Assembly: GCF_001422815.1 (NCBI RefSeq)
Contig: NZ_LMMP01000023.1
Span: forward strand, 235,208-299,207
Reading direction: 5' to 3'
DNA: 64,000 nt
From: Methylobacterium sp. Leaf91
Lineage (GTDB): Bacteria > Pseudomonadota > Alphaproteobacteria > Rhizobiales > Beijerinckiaceae
Below the pieces are notes generated by a model, which was not told the origin of the DNA, ran no database searches, and saw only the letters and a list, made by a program, of their open reading frames with translations. The position numbers were made by a program, and so were the translations under genes. Shown piece after piece: positions 27,246 through 36,024 of this stretch (position 1 is its first letter; each line of letters begins with the position of its first letter).

Positions 27246-28631
27246 ATGACCGACGAATTCGATGTCGATCTGTTCGTCATCGGTGGTGGCTCGGGGGGTG
27301 TGCGCGCAGCACGCATCGCCGCCGGCTACGGCGCCAGGGTCAGTCTCGCCGAAGAGTACCGGATCGGCGGCACCTGCGTGATCCGCGGCTGCGTCCCGAA
27401 GAAGCTGATGGTCTATGCCGGGCGCTTCGCCGACGAGTTCGAGGACGCGGCCGGTTTCGGCTGGTCGGTGAGTGAGCCGCATTTCGATTGGAGCGTGCTG
27501 AAAGCGCGCCGGGACGCCGAGGTCTCGCGCCTCGAATCGATCTACGACACCAACCTCGAACGGATGAACGTCACGATCATCCCCGAACGGGCCGTCATTG
27601 AGGACGCGCATACGATCCGCCTCGTCGCCTCGGGTCGCCGCGTGCGCGCGAAGTACATCCTCGTGGCGGTGGGCGCGTATCCGGTGAAGGTGCCGGTCAT
27701 TCCCGGCGGCGATCTCGGCATCACCTCCAACGAGGTCTTCGAACTCAAGACCCTGCCGAAGCGGATCCTGGTCATCGGAGGTGGCTATATCGCGGTCGAG
27801 TTCGCCAGCGTCTTCGCGCATCTCGGCTCGCGCACGACCCTGCTGCACCGGGGCGACCGCCTGCTACGCGGGTTCGACGATGAGGTCCGCGACGCCCTCG
27901 GCCTCGCCTATGAGAAGCGCCTGGATCTTCGGCTCAACCAGACGGTGGAGCGCCTCGAACGGGGTGAGGGCGGCATTGCCGCGACTCTCGGCGACGGCAG
28001 CGTCCTCGAGGTCGATCAGGTTCTCGTCGCCACCGGGCGCAGGCCGGCGGTCACCGGCCTCGGCCTGGAGGCCGTGGGGATCGAGACCGACGAGAGCGGT
28101 GCGATCCCGGTGGACGCCTTCTCGCAGACAAGCGTGCCTTCGATCTACGCGGTGGGCGACGTCACCAACCGCGCCGCCCTGACGCCCATCGCCATCCGCG
28201 AGGGCCATGCCTTCGCCGACACCGTATTCGGCGGCAGGCCGTGGGCGGTGAACCACGAACTCATCGCCACCGCCGTGTTCTCGACGCCCGAGATCGGCAC
28301 CGTCGGCCTCACCGAGGAGCAGGCGCGCGAGCGGTTCGAGACTATCGATGTCTACAAGTCGAGCTTCCGCCCGATGAAGGCGACGCTGTCCGGCAGCGCC
28401 GAGCGTGTCCTGATGAAGATCATCGTGGACTGCGCCAGCGACCGGGTGCTCGGCGTCCATATCGTCGGCCACGATGCCGGGGAGATCATCCAGGCCGTCG
28501 CCATCGCGGTGACGATGGGAGCGACGAAGGCCGATTTCGACAGGACCATCGCGGTCCATCCCACGGCGGGCGAGGAACTCGTCACCATGCGGGTGCCCGC
28601 CGTGACCAAGCGGCCGGAAGGAGTGGGTTAG
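27246..28631 (+). CDS. gor: glutathione-disulfide reductase
   Basis: A 461-aa flavoenzyme: GSSG + NADPH to 2 GSH. FAD-binding VIGGGSGG is near the N-terminus. The redox pair Cys44/Cys49 lies in GGTCVIRGCVPKK, the variant of this motif seen in plant-type and rhizobial glutathione reductases. The NADPH site is GGGYIAVEFASVFAHLG, and the partner-subunit catalytic HPTAGEE is near the C-terminus. It is probably a monocistronic gene. Provides reduced glutathione in the cytoplasm. Confidence 0.95.
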   Translation: MTDEFDVDLFVIGGGSGGVRAARIAAGYGARVSLAEEYRIGGTCVIRGCVPKKLMVYAGRFADEFEDAAGFGWSVSEPHFDWSVLKARRDAEVSRLESIYDTNLERMNVTIIPERAVIEDAHTIRLVASGRRVRAKYILVAVGAYPVKVPVIPGGDLGITSNEVFELKTLPKRILVIGGGYIAVEFASVFAHLGSRTTLLHRGDRLLRGFDDEVRDALGLAYEKRLDLRLNQTVERLERGEGGIAATLGDGSVLEVDQVLVATGRRPAVTGLGLEAVGIETDESGAIPVDAFSQTSVPSIYAVGDVTNRAALTPIAIREGHAFADTVFGGRPWAVNHELIATAVFSTPEIGTVGLTEEQARERFETIDVYKSSFRPMKATLSGSAERVLMKIIVDCASDRVLGVHIVGHDAGEIIQAVAIAVTMGATKADFDRTIAVHPTAGEELVTMRVPAVTKRPEGVG

Positions 28632-28703
28632 AGCCGCACCCCGGAACACGCACTCGGCGCCGCCGTTGGGCTCTGAACCGATTCATCGGCAAAGGCCCAG
28701 CGA

Positions 28704-31013
28704 ATGACCGACAAGATGGCGGAGCCGAAGATCGAGGCCTATGACGGGCCGGCCGGCGGCTGGGGCTCGGCGCAATCTCTCACCGAAATTCTTCTGCGGG
28801 AAGAGATTCCCGTCTCCGGCGCGGCGCTGCTGATGAAGCAGAACAAGCCGGACGGCTTCATGTGCGTGTCCTGCGCCTGGGCCAAGCCCGCCAAGCCGCT
28901 GACGTTCGAATATTGCGAGAACGGCGCGAAGGCGACGGCCTGGGAGCAGACCGCCAAGCGCTGCGGACCCGACTTCTTCGCCAAGCACACGGTGACGGAA
29001 CTCCGCAGCTGGACGGATTACGCCCTGGAGGAGCAGGGCCGGCTCACGCATCCGATGCGCTACGACCCGGCGAGCGATCGTTACGTGCCGGTCTCCTGGA
29101 ACGAGGCGACGGCGGCGATCGGCCGGGAATTGCGCGCCCTCGATCCGAAATCGGTGGTGTTCTACACGTCGGGCCGCGCCTCGCTGGAGACGTCCTACAT
29201 CTACGGGCTCTTCGCCCGGATGTACGGCAACAACAACCTGCCCGACTCGTCCAACATGTGCCACGAGCCGACCTCCGTCGGGCTGAAGGCAGCGATCGGC
29301 GTCCCCGTCGGGACGGTGGTGCTGGACGATTTCGAGACGACCGACCTGATCCTGTTCTTCGGCCAGAATGTTGGCTCGAACGCGCCCCGGATGCTGCACC
29401 AGTTGCAGGAGGCCCGCAAACGCCGGGTTCCGATCATCACCTTCAACCCGCTGCGCGAGCGCGGATTGGAGCGATTCACCAACCCCCAGTCGGTGGTGGA
29501 AATGGCGACAGGCCACGCCACCGAGATCTCGACCCAGTACCATCAGGTCAAGGCCGGCGGCGATCTCGCGGCGATCACCGGGATGTGCAAGGCGCTTATC
29601 GCAGCCAACCGGGAGGCGCTGAAGGTCGGGCGCCCCGGCATCCTCGACCGGAGCTTCATCGACGAACACACCCATGGGTTCGACGCCTTCACGGCCTATT
29701 GCGAGTCACAGGATTGGGCGGCCCTCGAAGGCCGGTCGGGTCTCACCCGCGCTGCCATCGAGGCGGCGGCCACCGTCTATGCCCGCGCGCGTGCCGTCAT
29801 CGGCGTCTACGGCATGGGATTGACCCAGCATCGCAAGGGCACGGAATCCGTGCAAATGCTCGTGAATCTCCTCCTCCTGCGCGGGAATATCGGGCGGAAA
29901 GGCGCCGGGCCCTCTCCGGTTCGGGGCCATTCCAACGTTCAGGGCCAACGCACGGTGGGGATCACCGAGAAGCCGGAACTCGCGCCGCTGGACATGCTGA
30001 AGGAGCAATACGGTTTCGAGCCGCCGCGCGAGAAGGGCCTCAACACGGTGGAGGCCTGCGAGGGCATCGTCTCCGGGGATGTGAAGGCCTTCGTCAGCCT
30101 CGGCGGCAACTTCGTCCGCGCCGTGCCCGAGACGGTGCAGATGGAAGAGGCGTGGCCGAGCATGCGCCTCACCGTGCAGATCTCGACCAAGCTCAACCGC
30201 TCGCACCTCATCAACGGCGAGGTCGCCTATATCCTGCCCTGTCTCGGCCGGATCGAGATCGACACCCAGGCGAGCGGTCCGCAGGCGGTCTCGATGGAGA
30301 GCTCGACCTCGTGCTTCCATGGCTCGCGGGGCAAGACCAATCCGGTAAGCGAACAGGTCCGCTCCGAGCCGTGGATCGTCGCCGAGATCGCCAAGGCGAC
30401 CCTGGAGCCGAATCCAAACGTTCCCTGGGACGCATGGGTCGGTGATTATTCCCGCATTCGCGGGGCCATGGAGGCGACCTACCCCTCGGTGTTCCACAAT
30501 CTCGAAGGCCGGATGTTCGAGCCGGGCGGCATCCACAAGCCCCTGGCCGCCCGCGAACGCCGCTGGGAGACGGAGACCGGCAAGGCCAATTTCACGGTTC
30601 CCGAGGGGATCGAGGCCGATCCCGACATGCCGCTGCGGAGCGCCGAGGCCCTCGACCTCATCACGTTGCGCTCGAACGACCAGTTCAACACCACCGTCTA
30701 CGGCTACGACGACCGGTTCCGCGGCGTGAAGGGCACCCGGATGGTGCTGTTCATGAATGCCGCCGATATCGCCCGGCTCGGCTTCGCCGATGCCCAGATC
30801 GTCGATGTGACGACGGTCGCCGACGATAGAGTCCGTTCGGTGAAGGGACTTCGCATCGTCGCCTACAACATCCCGCGGGGGAATTGTGCGGGCTACTACC
30901 CGGAGCTCAACCCGCTCATCCCGCTCTGGCACCATGACGAGCAATCGAAGACGCCGGCCGCCAAGGCGATCCCCGTGACCATCGCCCGCTCGGCCTCGAC
31001 CCTCCAGGGTTGA
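28704..31013 (+). CDS. FdhF/YdeP-family molybdopterin oxidoreductase
   Basis: A 769-aa cytoplasmic molybdoenzyme of the YdeP branch. The N-terminus has CVSCAWAKP and FEYCENGAKATAWE, the cysteine pattern of this family's probable Fe-S site, then the Mo-bis-MGD domains with VVFYTSGRASLETSYIYGLF, DSSNMCHEPTSVGLK and the C-terminal dinucleotide-binding barrel (RSNDQFNTTVYGYDDRFRG). No in-frame TGA for selenocysteine is seen. The E. coli homologue YdeP is linked to acid resistance, but the substrate is unknown; calling it formate dehydrogenase would overreach. No fdhD or second subunit is adjacent. Confidence 0.85.
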   Translation: MTDKMAEPKIEAYDGPAGGWGSAQSLTEILLREEIPVSGAALLMKQNKPDGFMCVSCAWAKPAKPLTFEYCENGAKATAWEQTAKRCGPDFFAKHTVTELRSWTDYALEEQGRLTHPMRYDPASDRYVPVSWNEATAAIGRELRALDPKSVVFYTSGRASLETSYIYGLFARMYGNNNLPDSSNMCHEPTSVGLKAAIGVPVGTVVLDDFETTDLILFFGQNVGSNAPRMLHQLQEARKRRVPIITFNPLRERGLERFTNPQSVVEMATGHATEISTQYHQVKAGGDLAAITGMCKALIAANREALKVGRPGILDRSFIDEHTHGFDAFTAYCESQDWAALEGRSGLTRAAIEAAATVYARARAVIGVYGMGLTQHRKGTESVQMLVNLLLLRGNIGRKGAGPSPVRGHSNVQGQRTVGITEKPELAPLDMLKEQYGFEPPREKGLNTVEACEGIVSGDVKAFVSLGGNFVRAVPETVQMEEAWPSMRLTVQISTKLNRSHLINGEVAYILPCLGRIEIDTQASGPQAVSMESSTSCFHGSRGKTNPVSEQVRSEPWIVAEIAKATLEPNPNVPWDAWVGDYSRIRGAMEATYPSVFHNLEGRMFEPGGIHKPLAARERRWETETGKANFTVPEGIEADPDMPLRSAEALDLITLRSNDQFNTTVYGYDDRFRGVKGTRMVLFMNAADIARLGFADAQIVDVTTVADDRVRSVKGLRIVAYNIPRGNCAGYYPELNPLIPLWHHDEQSKTPAAKAIPVTIARSASTLQG

Positions 31014-31095
31014 GGTCGCCGCGTCCTCCGGCGCCTGGAGGTCGGTGATATAACGCTCACTTGTTTCGAGCGGCTTCCGCGCTCCATAACGGGAC

Positions 31096-31395
31096 ATGGC
31101 ACAGAACGACGACGCGCATGACCGGCGCCAGGCGATCATCGACCGAATGCTGGAACAGGCGCTGTTTCCGGACGTCGAGCGTCGCCTGCCGAGCCACGAT
31201 GCCCTGCCGGAGGATATGCGCGAGACGGTGGACCGTCTTCTCGCCAAGGCCGAAGCGCAGCGTGCGCGCCGCCTGACCTACGAGGATCTGGAGGAGGCCC
31301 TGCCTCCGCGTGACGTGACGGCCGAGGATCTCGAAGCAATCTTCTGGATTCTGTCGGAGCACGGCATCGCCGTGGAGGACGGGGAGGGCGAGTAG
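31096..31395 (+). CDS. stand-alone sigma-70 region 1.1-like protein
   Basis: A 99-aa acidic protein. The N-terminal half is a helical stretch (RQAIIDRMLEQALFPDVERR). The C-terminal half, RRLTYEDLEEALPPRDV-TAEDLEAIFWILSEHGIAV, closely follows region 1.1 of primary sigma factors (the L-T-Y-x-D/E-I-N-x-L-P segment and L-S-E-x-G-I-x-V). No regions 1.2-4 follow, and the next gene is DAHP synthase after a 228-base gap. In RpoD this region is a negatively charged gate that blocks DNA binding by free sigma. A free copy could act on RNA polymerase or another partner; that is inference. Confidence 0.72.
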   Translation: MAQNDDAHDRRQAIIDRMLEQALFPDVERRLPSHDALPEDMRETVDRLLAKAEAQRARRLTYEDLEEALPPRDVTAEDLEAIFWILSEHGIAVEDGEGE

Positions 31396-31623
31396 CAACC
31401 TCCTCTCCGGGCATCCCGCGGAGCACGCGGCGTCTTGAGTCGACGACGGCCAATCTCCATCTCCTGGGTCGACCTTGGCCTTATCGGGCGGGACACTCTC
31501 GCGACCGGCGGAACCGGCCGGTGCGTATCCCTCGCTTCTCTACGAGAACCGCTCTATAAGCCCCGCTCTTCGCGAGGGATTCCCCTTTCGTGAAGCCGGC
31601 CGAGAGGTGGACGGGAGATCATC

Positions 31624-33024
31624 ATGGGCGAGCGTTGGACATCGAAGACCGGTTGGACGCCGACATCCTGGCGCAACCTGCCGATCCAGCAGGTACCGGC
31701 CTATCCGGATGCCGCTGCGCTCCAGACGGTCGAGACCCAGCTCGCCAGCTTTCCGCCCCTCGTTTTTGCAGGTGAGGCGCGCAAGCTGAAATCGGCGCTC
31801 GCCCGCGTCTCCACCGGCGAAGCCTTCCTGCTCCAGGGCGGCGATTGCGCCGAGAGCTTCGACGAGCATTCGGCTGACAACATCCGCGATTTCTTCCGCG
31901 TCTTCCTGCAGATGGCGCTGGTGCTCACCTTCGCGGGCGGCTCGCCGGTGGTGAAGGTCGGGCGTATCGCCGGGCAGTTCGCCAAGCCGCGCTCCTCGCC
32001 CACCGAGACGATGGATGGCGTGAGCCTGCCGAGCTACCGCGGCGACATCGTCAACGGCATCACCTTCACCGAGGAGGCGCGCATCCCCGATCCGCGCCGG
32101 CAGTTGGAGGCGTACCGCCAGTCGGCGGCGACGCTCAACCTGCTGCGCGCCTTCGCCACCGGCGGCTATGCCAACCTCGAGAACGCGCATCGCTGGATGC
32201 TCGGCTTCGTCAAGGACAGCCCGCAATCCTCACGCTACCAGGACGTGGCGGAGCGGATGAGCGATGCCCTCGACTTCATGCGCGCCATCGGCATCAACCC
32301 CGAGACGCATCAGGAAGTCCGCACCACGGATTTCTTCACGAGCCACGAGGCGCTCCTCCTCGGCTACGAGGAAGCGCTGACCCGCGTCGATTCCACCAGC
32401 GGCGACTGGTACGCCACGTCGGGCCACATGCTTTGGGTCGGCGACCGCACCCGCCAGGCCGACCATGCGCATATCGAGTATGCGCGCGGGATCAAGAACC
32501 CGATCGGACTGAAATGCGGGCCGTCGATGACCTCGGAAGGGCTGATCAAGCTGATCGACCAGCTCAACCCGGAGAACGAAGCCGGCCGCTTGACCCTGAT
32601 CTGCCGCTTCGGCGCGGACAAGGTCGGCGAGCATCTGCCCGGGCTGATCCGCACGGTGGAGCGTGAGGGCCGCAAGGTCGTGTGGGTCTGCGACCCGATG
32701 CACGGCAACACCATCGCGGCCGGACGTTACAAGACGCGTCCGTTCGAGCGAGTAATGACGGAGATCGAAGGCTTTTTCGGCGTCCACCGGGCGGAGCAGA
32801 CCGTCGCCGGCGGTATCCATCTCGAGATGACCGGCAAGAACGTGACGGAATGCACCGGCGGCGCCCGCGCGCTGACGGCCGACGACCTGCAGGATCGCTA
32901 CCACACCTATTGCGATCCCCGCCTCAATGCGGAGCAGGCGTTGGAAGTCGCGTTCCTCACGGCCGAACTGGTGAAGCGCGAACGCGCCGAAATCGTCCGC
33001 CCGCGCCTCGACGCCGCCGAGTAG
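31624..33024 (+). CDS. aroG: class II 3-deoxy-7-phosphoheptulonate synthase
   Basis: A 466-aa class II (plant-type) DAHP synthase: phosphoenolpyruvate + erythrose 4-phosphate to DAHP, the first shikimate pathway step. [10 protein letters not shown] holds the metal-binding Cys and the start of the substrate site; [30 protein letters not shown] and [11 protein letters not shown] supply phosphate and metal ligands. The length fits the family. The start at 31624 follows GGACGGGAGATCATC. An IS element lies about 45 bases past the stop, apparently inside its terminator. Confidence 0.95.
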   Translation: MGERWTSKTGWTPTSWRNLPIQQVPAYPDAAALQTVETQLASFPPLVFAGEARKLKSALARVSTGEAFLLQGGDCAESFDEHSADNIRDFFRVFLQMALVLTFAGGSPVVKVGRIAGQFAKPRSSPTETMDGVSLPSYRGDIVNGITFTEEARIPDPRRQLEAYRQSAATLNLLRAFATGGYANLENAHRWMLGFVKDSPQSSRYQDVAERMSDALDFMRAIGINPETHQEVRTTDFFTSHEALLLGYEEALTRVDSTSGDWYATSGHMLWVGDRTRQADHAHIEYARGIKNPIGLKCGPSMTSEGLIKLIDQLNPENEAGRLTLICRFGADKVGEHLPGLIRTVEREGRKVVWVCDPMHGNTIAAGRYKTRPFERVMTEIEGFFGVHRAEQTVAGGIHLEMTGKNVTECTGGARALTADDLQDRYHTYCDPRLNAEQALEVAFLTAELVKRERAEIVRPRLDAAE

Positions 33025-33067
33025 CTGGCGCTCGTATCTACTAACGAAAAAGCCCTCTCCCCCTTGT

Positions 33068-34504
33068 GGCTACGGGCTACACAGGTTTTGCCTGAGCGTC
33101 CTTTTGAGCGTTGTCGCTTTTTCCCCTGGATGAGGAGGAGCGCATGTCGGGTTTCGGAGGCGGGAACGCGTTGACGCAGGCGCGGGGGTCGTGGTTGTTC
33201 GAGCGGATCGTGGAGACCGGGAGTGTGGTGCTGAGCGTGGTGGGGGGCGATCATGCCGGCACGGCCGCGGCACACCGCTACCTGGCCTCGCCTCAGAGCA
33301 GCGTTCCCACGGTCCTGTCGGCCCTGCGCGAGCGGGCGGTGGCGGCATGCCGGGGACGGCGTGTGGTGGCGGTGCAGGACACGACGGCGGTGAGCTTTGG
33401 CGAGGCAGGCGGGCGGCACGGTCTGGGGCCGGGCGGCGATGGCCGGCATCCGGGCTTCTTCCTGCATCCGGTGGTGGCGGTGGATGCGCAGGACGAGGCC
33501 GTGCTCGGCCTCGTCGATGCGCAGGTCTGGACGCGCGGGGCGGCGCCGGTGGCGCTGCGCTGGAACCGGGGCGTGAGCGAGAAGGAGAGCCGGCGCTGGC
33601 TGGTCGGGACGCAGGCGGCGGACACGGCGCTGGCGGGGGTGGCCGAGCAGGTGGTCTCGGTGGCCGATCAGGAGGCGGATCTCTACGAGCACTTTGCCGA
33701 TCACGCCGGGCGCGCGGTGCCGGGCAGCGCCCTGCTGGTTCGGGCACGCCACGACCGGGTGCTGGTCGAGGGCGGACGGATGCTGGCGGTGTCGCAGGAC
33801 TGGCCGGTGCTGGCGCGGGAGGCCGTGCCCATCCCGGCCACGCCCGGCCGGGCGGCGCGCACGGCACAGGTGACGCTGCGCGCGGGCCGGGTGGGCCTGC
33901 CGCGCCCCCGCAGTACCGGGCCCGGAGCGCCGGCCGCTCTGACGCTGGGGCTGGTGCGGGTGGACGAGGTTGGGGGGCCCGCCGCGGGCGGACTGTGTTG
34001 GCATCTGCTGACGACGCTGCCGGTGGAGACGGCGGCGCAGGCCGCGGAGGTGGTGCGCCTCTACCGTCTGCGCTGGCGCATCGAAGAGGTGTTCCGCGCC
34101 CTCAAGAACGACGGCCTGCAACTGGAGGCGACGCAGATGCGGGTGCCCTCGAAACTGTTCCGGCTCAGTGTGCTGGCGCTGGGGGCGGCGGTGCGGATCC
34201 TGCAGCTGGTGGACGCCCGCGATGGCGGAATGCGGCCGATGAGCGACGTGCTCGACGCGAGCACGCGCCCGGTGGTGGCGGCCCTGGGACAGAGCCGGGA
34301 GCGGGCGACGGCGCGCCAGCGCAACCCTCACCGGGCCGGGTCCCTGGCCTGGCTGAGTTGGATCGTGGCCCGCTTCGGAGGCTGGAACTGCTACGGCAAG
34401 CCGCCAGGACCCAAGATCATGGCACGCGGCTGGGCAAGCTTCACCGCAGCCCTCACCGGAGCCCTCATCGCTCAGACAGAGCAAAACCTGTGTAGCCCGT
34501 AGCC
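33068..34504 (+). mobile_element. IS4-family insertion sequence, 1437 bp
   Basis: Bounded by perfect 24-base inverted repeats, GGCTACGGGCTACACAGGTTTTGC at 33068-33091 (given here in two parts: GGCTACGGGCTA, CACAGGTTTTGC) and its complement at 34481-34504. It encodes one intact transposase whose stop codon lies inside the right repeat. I see no target-site duplication next to these ends, so the true boundary could be a few bases further out. Both ends appear intact, suggesting a recent insertion. Confidence 0.88.
33144..34502 (+). CDS. IS4-family transposase
   Basis: A 452-aa DDE transposase. The Tn5/IS4 catalytic signature Y-x2-R-x3-E-x6-K is exact in YRLRWRIEEVFRALK, near residue 310. The upstream aspartates probably lie in VVAVQDTTAVSF and VSVADQEADLYE. 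The N-terminus has a zinc-free DNA-binding helical region. ATG 33144 follows GAGGAGGAG; a TTG at 33111 is in frame but poorer. The reading frame is uninterrupted, so the enzyme could be active. GC is as high as in neighbouring genes. Confidence 0.92.
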   Translation: MSGFGGGNALTQARGSWLFERIVETGSVVLSVVGGDHAGTAAAHRYLASPQSSVPTVLSALRERAVAACRGRRVVAVQDTTAVSFGEAGGRHGLGPGGDGRHPGFFLHPVVAVDAQDEAVLGLVDAQVWTRGAAPVALRWNRGVSEKESRRWLVGTQAADTALAGVAEQVVSVADQEADLYEHFADHAGRAVPGSALLVRARHDRVLVEGGRMLAVSQDWPVLAREAVPIPATPGRAARTAQVTLRAGRVGLPRPRSTGPGAPAALTLGLVRVDEVGGPAAGGLCWHLLTTLPVETAAQAAEVVRLYRLRWRIEEVFRALKNDGLQLEATQMRVPSKLFRLSVLALGAAVRILQLVDARDGGMRPMSDVLDASTRPVVAALGQSRERATARQRNPHRAGSLAWLSWIVARFGGWNCYGKPPGPKIMARGWASFTAALTGALIAQTEQNLCSP

Positions 34505-34588
34505 GGTCGGGGGAGAGGGCTTTTTCATGTCATGCCCGCCGATGAGCCGGCTCATCGGCCTCGGCGGCACGTCCCGTTTCAGTTCCGC

Positions 34589-34675
34589 TCAGTGCAGCCA
34601 GGACGTGAAGAAGTAGATCAGCAAAATGATCGGCAATGGGATACCGATCAACCACAACAATCCGCCTTTCAGCAT
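34589..34675 (-). CDS. 28-aa single-span membrane peptide
   Basis: Reading 34675 to 34589 gives MLKGGLLWLIGIPLPIILLI continuing YFFTSWLH, almost entirely one membrane helix broken by a central Pro-x-Pro. GGAG stands seven bases upstream of this ATG; an ATG two codons earlier abuts it. Short peptides of the form MLK-LLWLIGIPxPI are, as far as I recall, widespread in Hyphomicrobiales, so this is probably a real gene that length filters miss. Function unknown. Confidence 0.7.
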   Translation of the reverse strand: MLKGGLLWLIGIPLPIILLIYFFTSWLH

Positions 34676-34741
34676 CGTCATACTCCAGCTACATCATCGT
34701 TTGATCAACTGAATGTGAGCGGATACGGTTCCTGCAGGCGC

Positions 34742-35485
34742 CTACAGAACCTCCCTGACATGCTTGCCGCTGCGCTCGTAGAAGAACGGGATCGGCAGGT
34801 AAGGCGCGAACCCGCCGGCGATCTGCAGCTCCAATTCGTCGAGGACGACGCGGGTGATCCGCGGCAGGTCGAGGTTGCGCGCTTCGGCGAAACTCACCCA
34901 GGCGAGCTCCACCAGTTCGGATGTCGGCGTGACGATCCCCAGCTGCTCCGCCGCCACGGCTTTCCGGTCGATGGTGAAGAAGCGGGTGTCGAACCGGCGC
35001 GGTCGGCCGGGGGGCGTAATCGCGCGCGCCACCAGGTGGAGCGATTCGAGGTCCGGCAGGATTCCGAACTCCTTGAAGGCCGACCAGCTTCCCTCCGGCG
35101 CGGTGTCGGGCGGTCCGTATTCCTTGGTGCCCAGGAAAAGTCCGGTCTCCTCGGAGGTCTCGCGGATCGCCGCCAGTGCGAGCGCCCGCCCGAGGGAATG
35201 CGAGGCGCGCGGCACGCGCTTGGCCAGGGCATCTTCCGCGCGCGTCGACAGCGCTCCGGCGACGCTCATGCGCCGGTCTCCGGGCTCGATCCTCCCGCCG
35301 GGGAAGACGAACTTGCCGGGCATGAAGGCGAGGCCGTCATGGCGCTTACCCATCAGGAATTTGGGCTGGCGCGCCGTGCGGTCGATGATGATGAGGGTGG
35401 CCGCGTTGCGCGGCCGTAGGGTGGCCGGGCGCCGTCGAGGCTCAGAGGCGGCCGAGGCCGGGGGTAGGATTGTCGCTTGGTCCAA
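34742..35485 (-). CDS. NUDIX hydrolase
   Basis: A 247-aa hydrolase of nucleoside-diphosphate-linked compounds. The NUDIX box is seen as G-x-ALALAAIRETSEETGLFLG with the REx2EE metal ligands, preceded by FMPGKFVFPGGRIEPGDRRM. I start at a TTG at 35485 because GAGGAGG is six bases upstream; the frame extends to 35557 but has no such site. It overlaps the end of the DUF983 gene by 44 bases, so the two are translationally linked. Substrate unknown; CoA or nucleotide-sugar types are possible. Confidence 0.85.
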   Translation of the reverse strand: MDQATILPPASAASEPRRRPATLRPRNAATLIIIDRTARQPKFLMGKRHDGLAFMPGKFVFPGGRIEPGDRRMSVAGALSTRAEDALAKRVPRASHSLGRALALAAIRETSEETGLFLGTKEYGPPDTAPEGSWSAFKEFGILPDLESLHLVARAITPPGRPRRFDTRFFTIDRKAVAAEQLGIVTPTSELVELAWVSFAEARNLDLPRITRVVLDELELQIAGGFAPYLPIPFFYERSGKHVREVL

Positions 35486-35921
35486 GCTGAACCTCCTCGG
35501 ATCGCGCAATTGCCACGCTTGTCCCCGTCGGTAGCGTGGCAAAGCCTCCCATGCCAAGGGCGTACTGCAATCCGACCACCGCGCCCTTCACCGGCTGCAG
35601 CAGGGCAAGCGCCGATCCGAGGGTCACGATCGGCCAGAACGAGAGCTGAAACCACAATGGTACGTCGTAATTCGTCTCGAGTTCGAGAATGAAATAACCG
35701 ACGATATGGCCGATGATGAAGATCACCACGTAGGGCGGAAGGTCGTCGGCGCGGTGGTGGTGGAATTCGAGCCCGCACGCGTCGCAGGAAGGACGGACCT
35801 TCAGGAACTTTCCGAATAGCTTGCCCTCGCCGCAATGCGGGCAGCGGCACAGGAAGCCGCGCGCCATCGACTTGACGAGGCCGACACGCTCTCCGGGCAG
35901 GGTCTCGACGCTCTCGGTCAT
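35442..35921 (-). CDS. DUF983 family membrane protein
   Basis: A 159-aa protein with a zinc-ribbon-like N-terminus (CRCPHCGEGKLF, then SCDACGLEF), followed by two membrane helices (about 66-85 and 93-115). This is the DUF983 pattern, of unknown function. It lies between rnr (103 bases upstream) and the NUDIX gene, which it overlaps; the order rnr-DUF983-NUDIX is conserved in related genomes, as I recall. Confidence 0.88.
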   Translation of the reverse strand: MTESVETLPGERVGLVKSMARGFLCRCPHCGEGKLFGKFLKVRPSCDACGLEFHHHRADDLPPYVVIFIIGHIVGYFILELETNYDVPLWFQLSFWPIVTLGSALALLQPVKGAVVGLQYALGMGGFATLPTGTSVAIARSEEVQLGPSDNPTPGLGRL

Positions 35922-36024
35922 GGCGATCTACCTTCCGCTTCGGATGTCCAACGCCGCAACCTCATCGCCGAGGTTGGGGCTGGGAAGACCAGTTCCGACG
36001 AGGCCCGATCCTACACCAGCCGCC

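Larger units (their letters stand above)
33046..34526 (+). terminator. terminator stem split by the IS element
   Basis: GAAAAAGCCCTCTCCCCC at 33046-33063 and its perfect 18-base complement GGGGGAGAGGGCTTTTTC at 34509-34526 flank the IS. With the IS removed they would form a textbook intrinsic terminator for the DAHP synthase gene. The arms could instead belong to the IS. Confidence 0.65.

Noticed and set aside
28704..31013. Annotating the molybdoenzyme as formate dehydrogenase
   Set aside because: Motifs fit the YdeP branch, whose substrate is unknown, and no formate dehydrogenase accessory genes are nearby.
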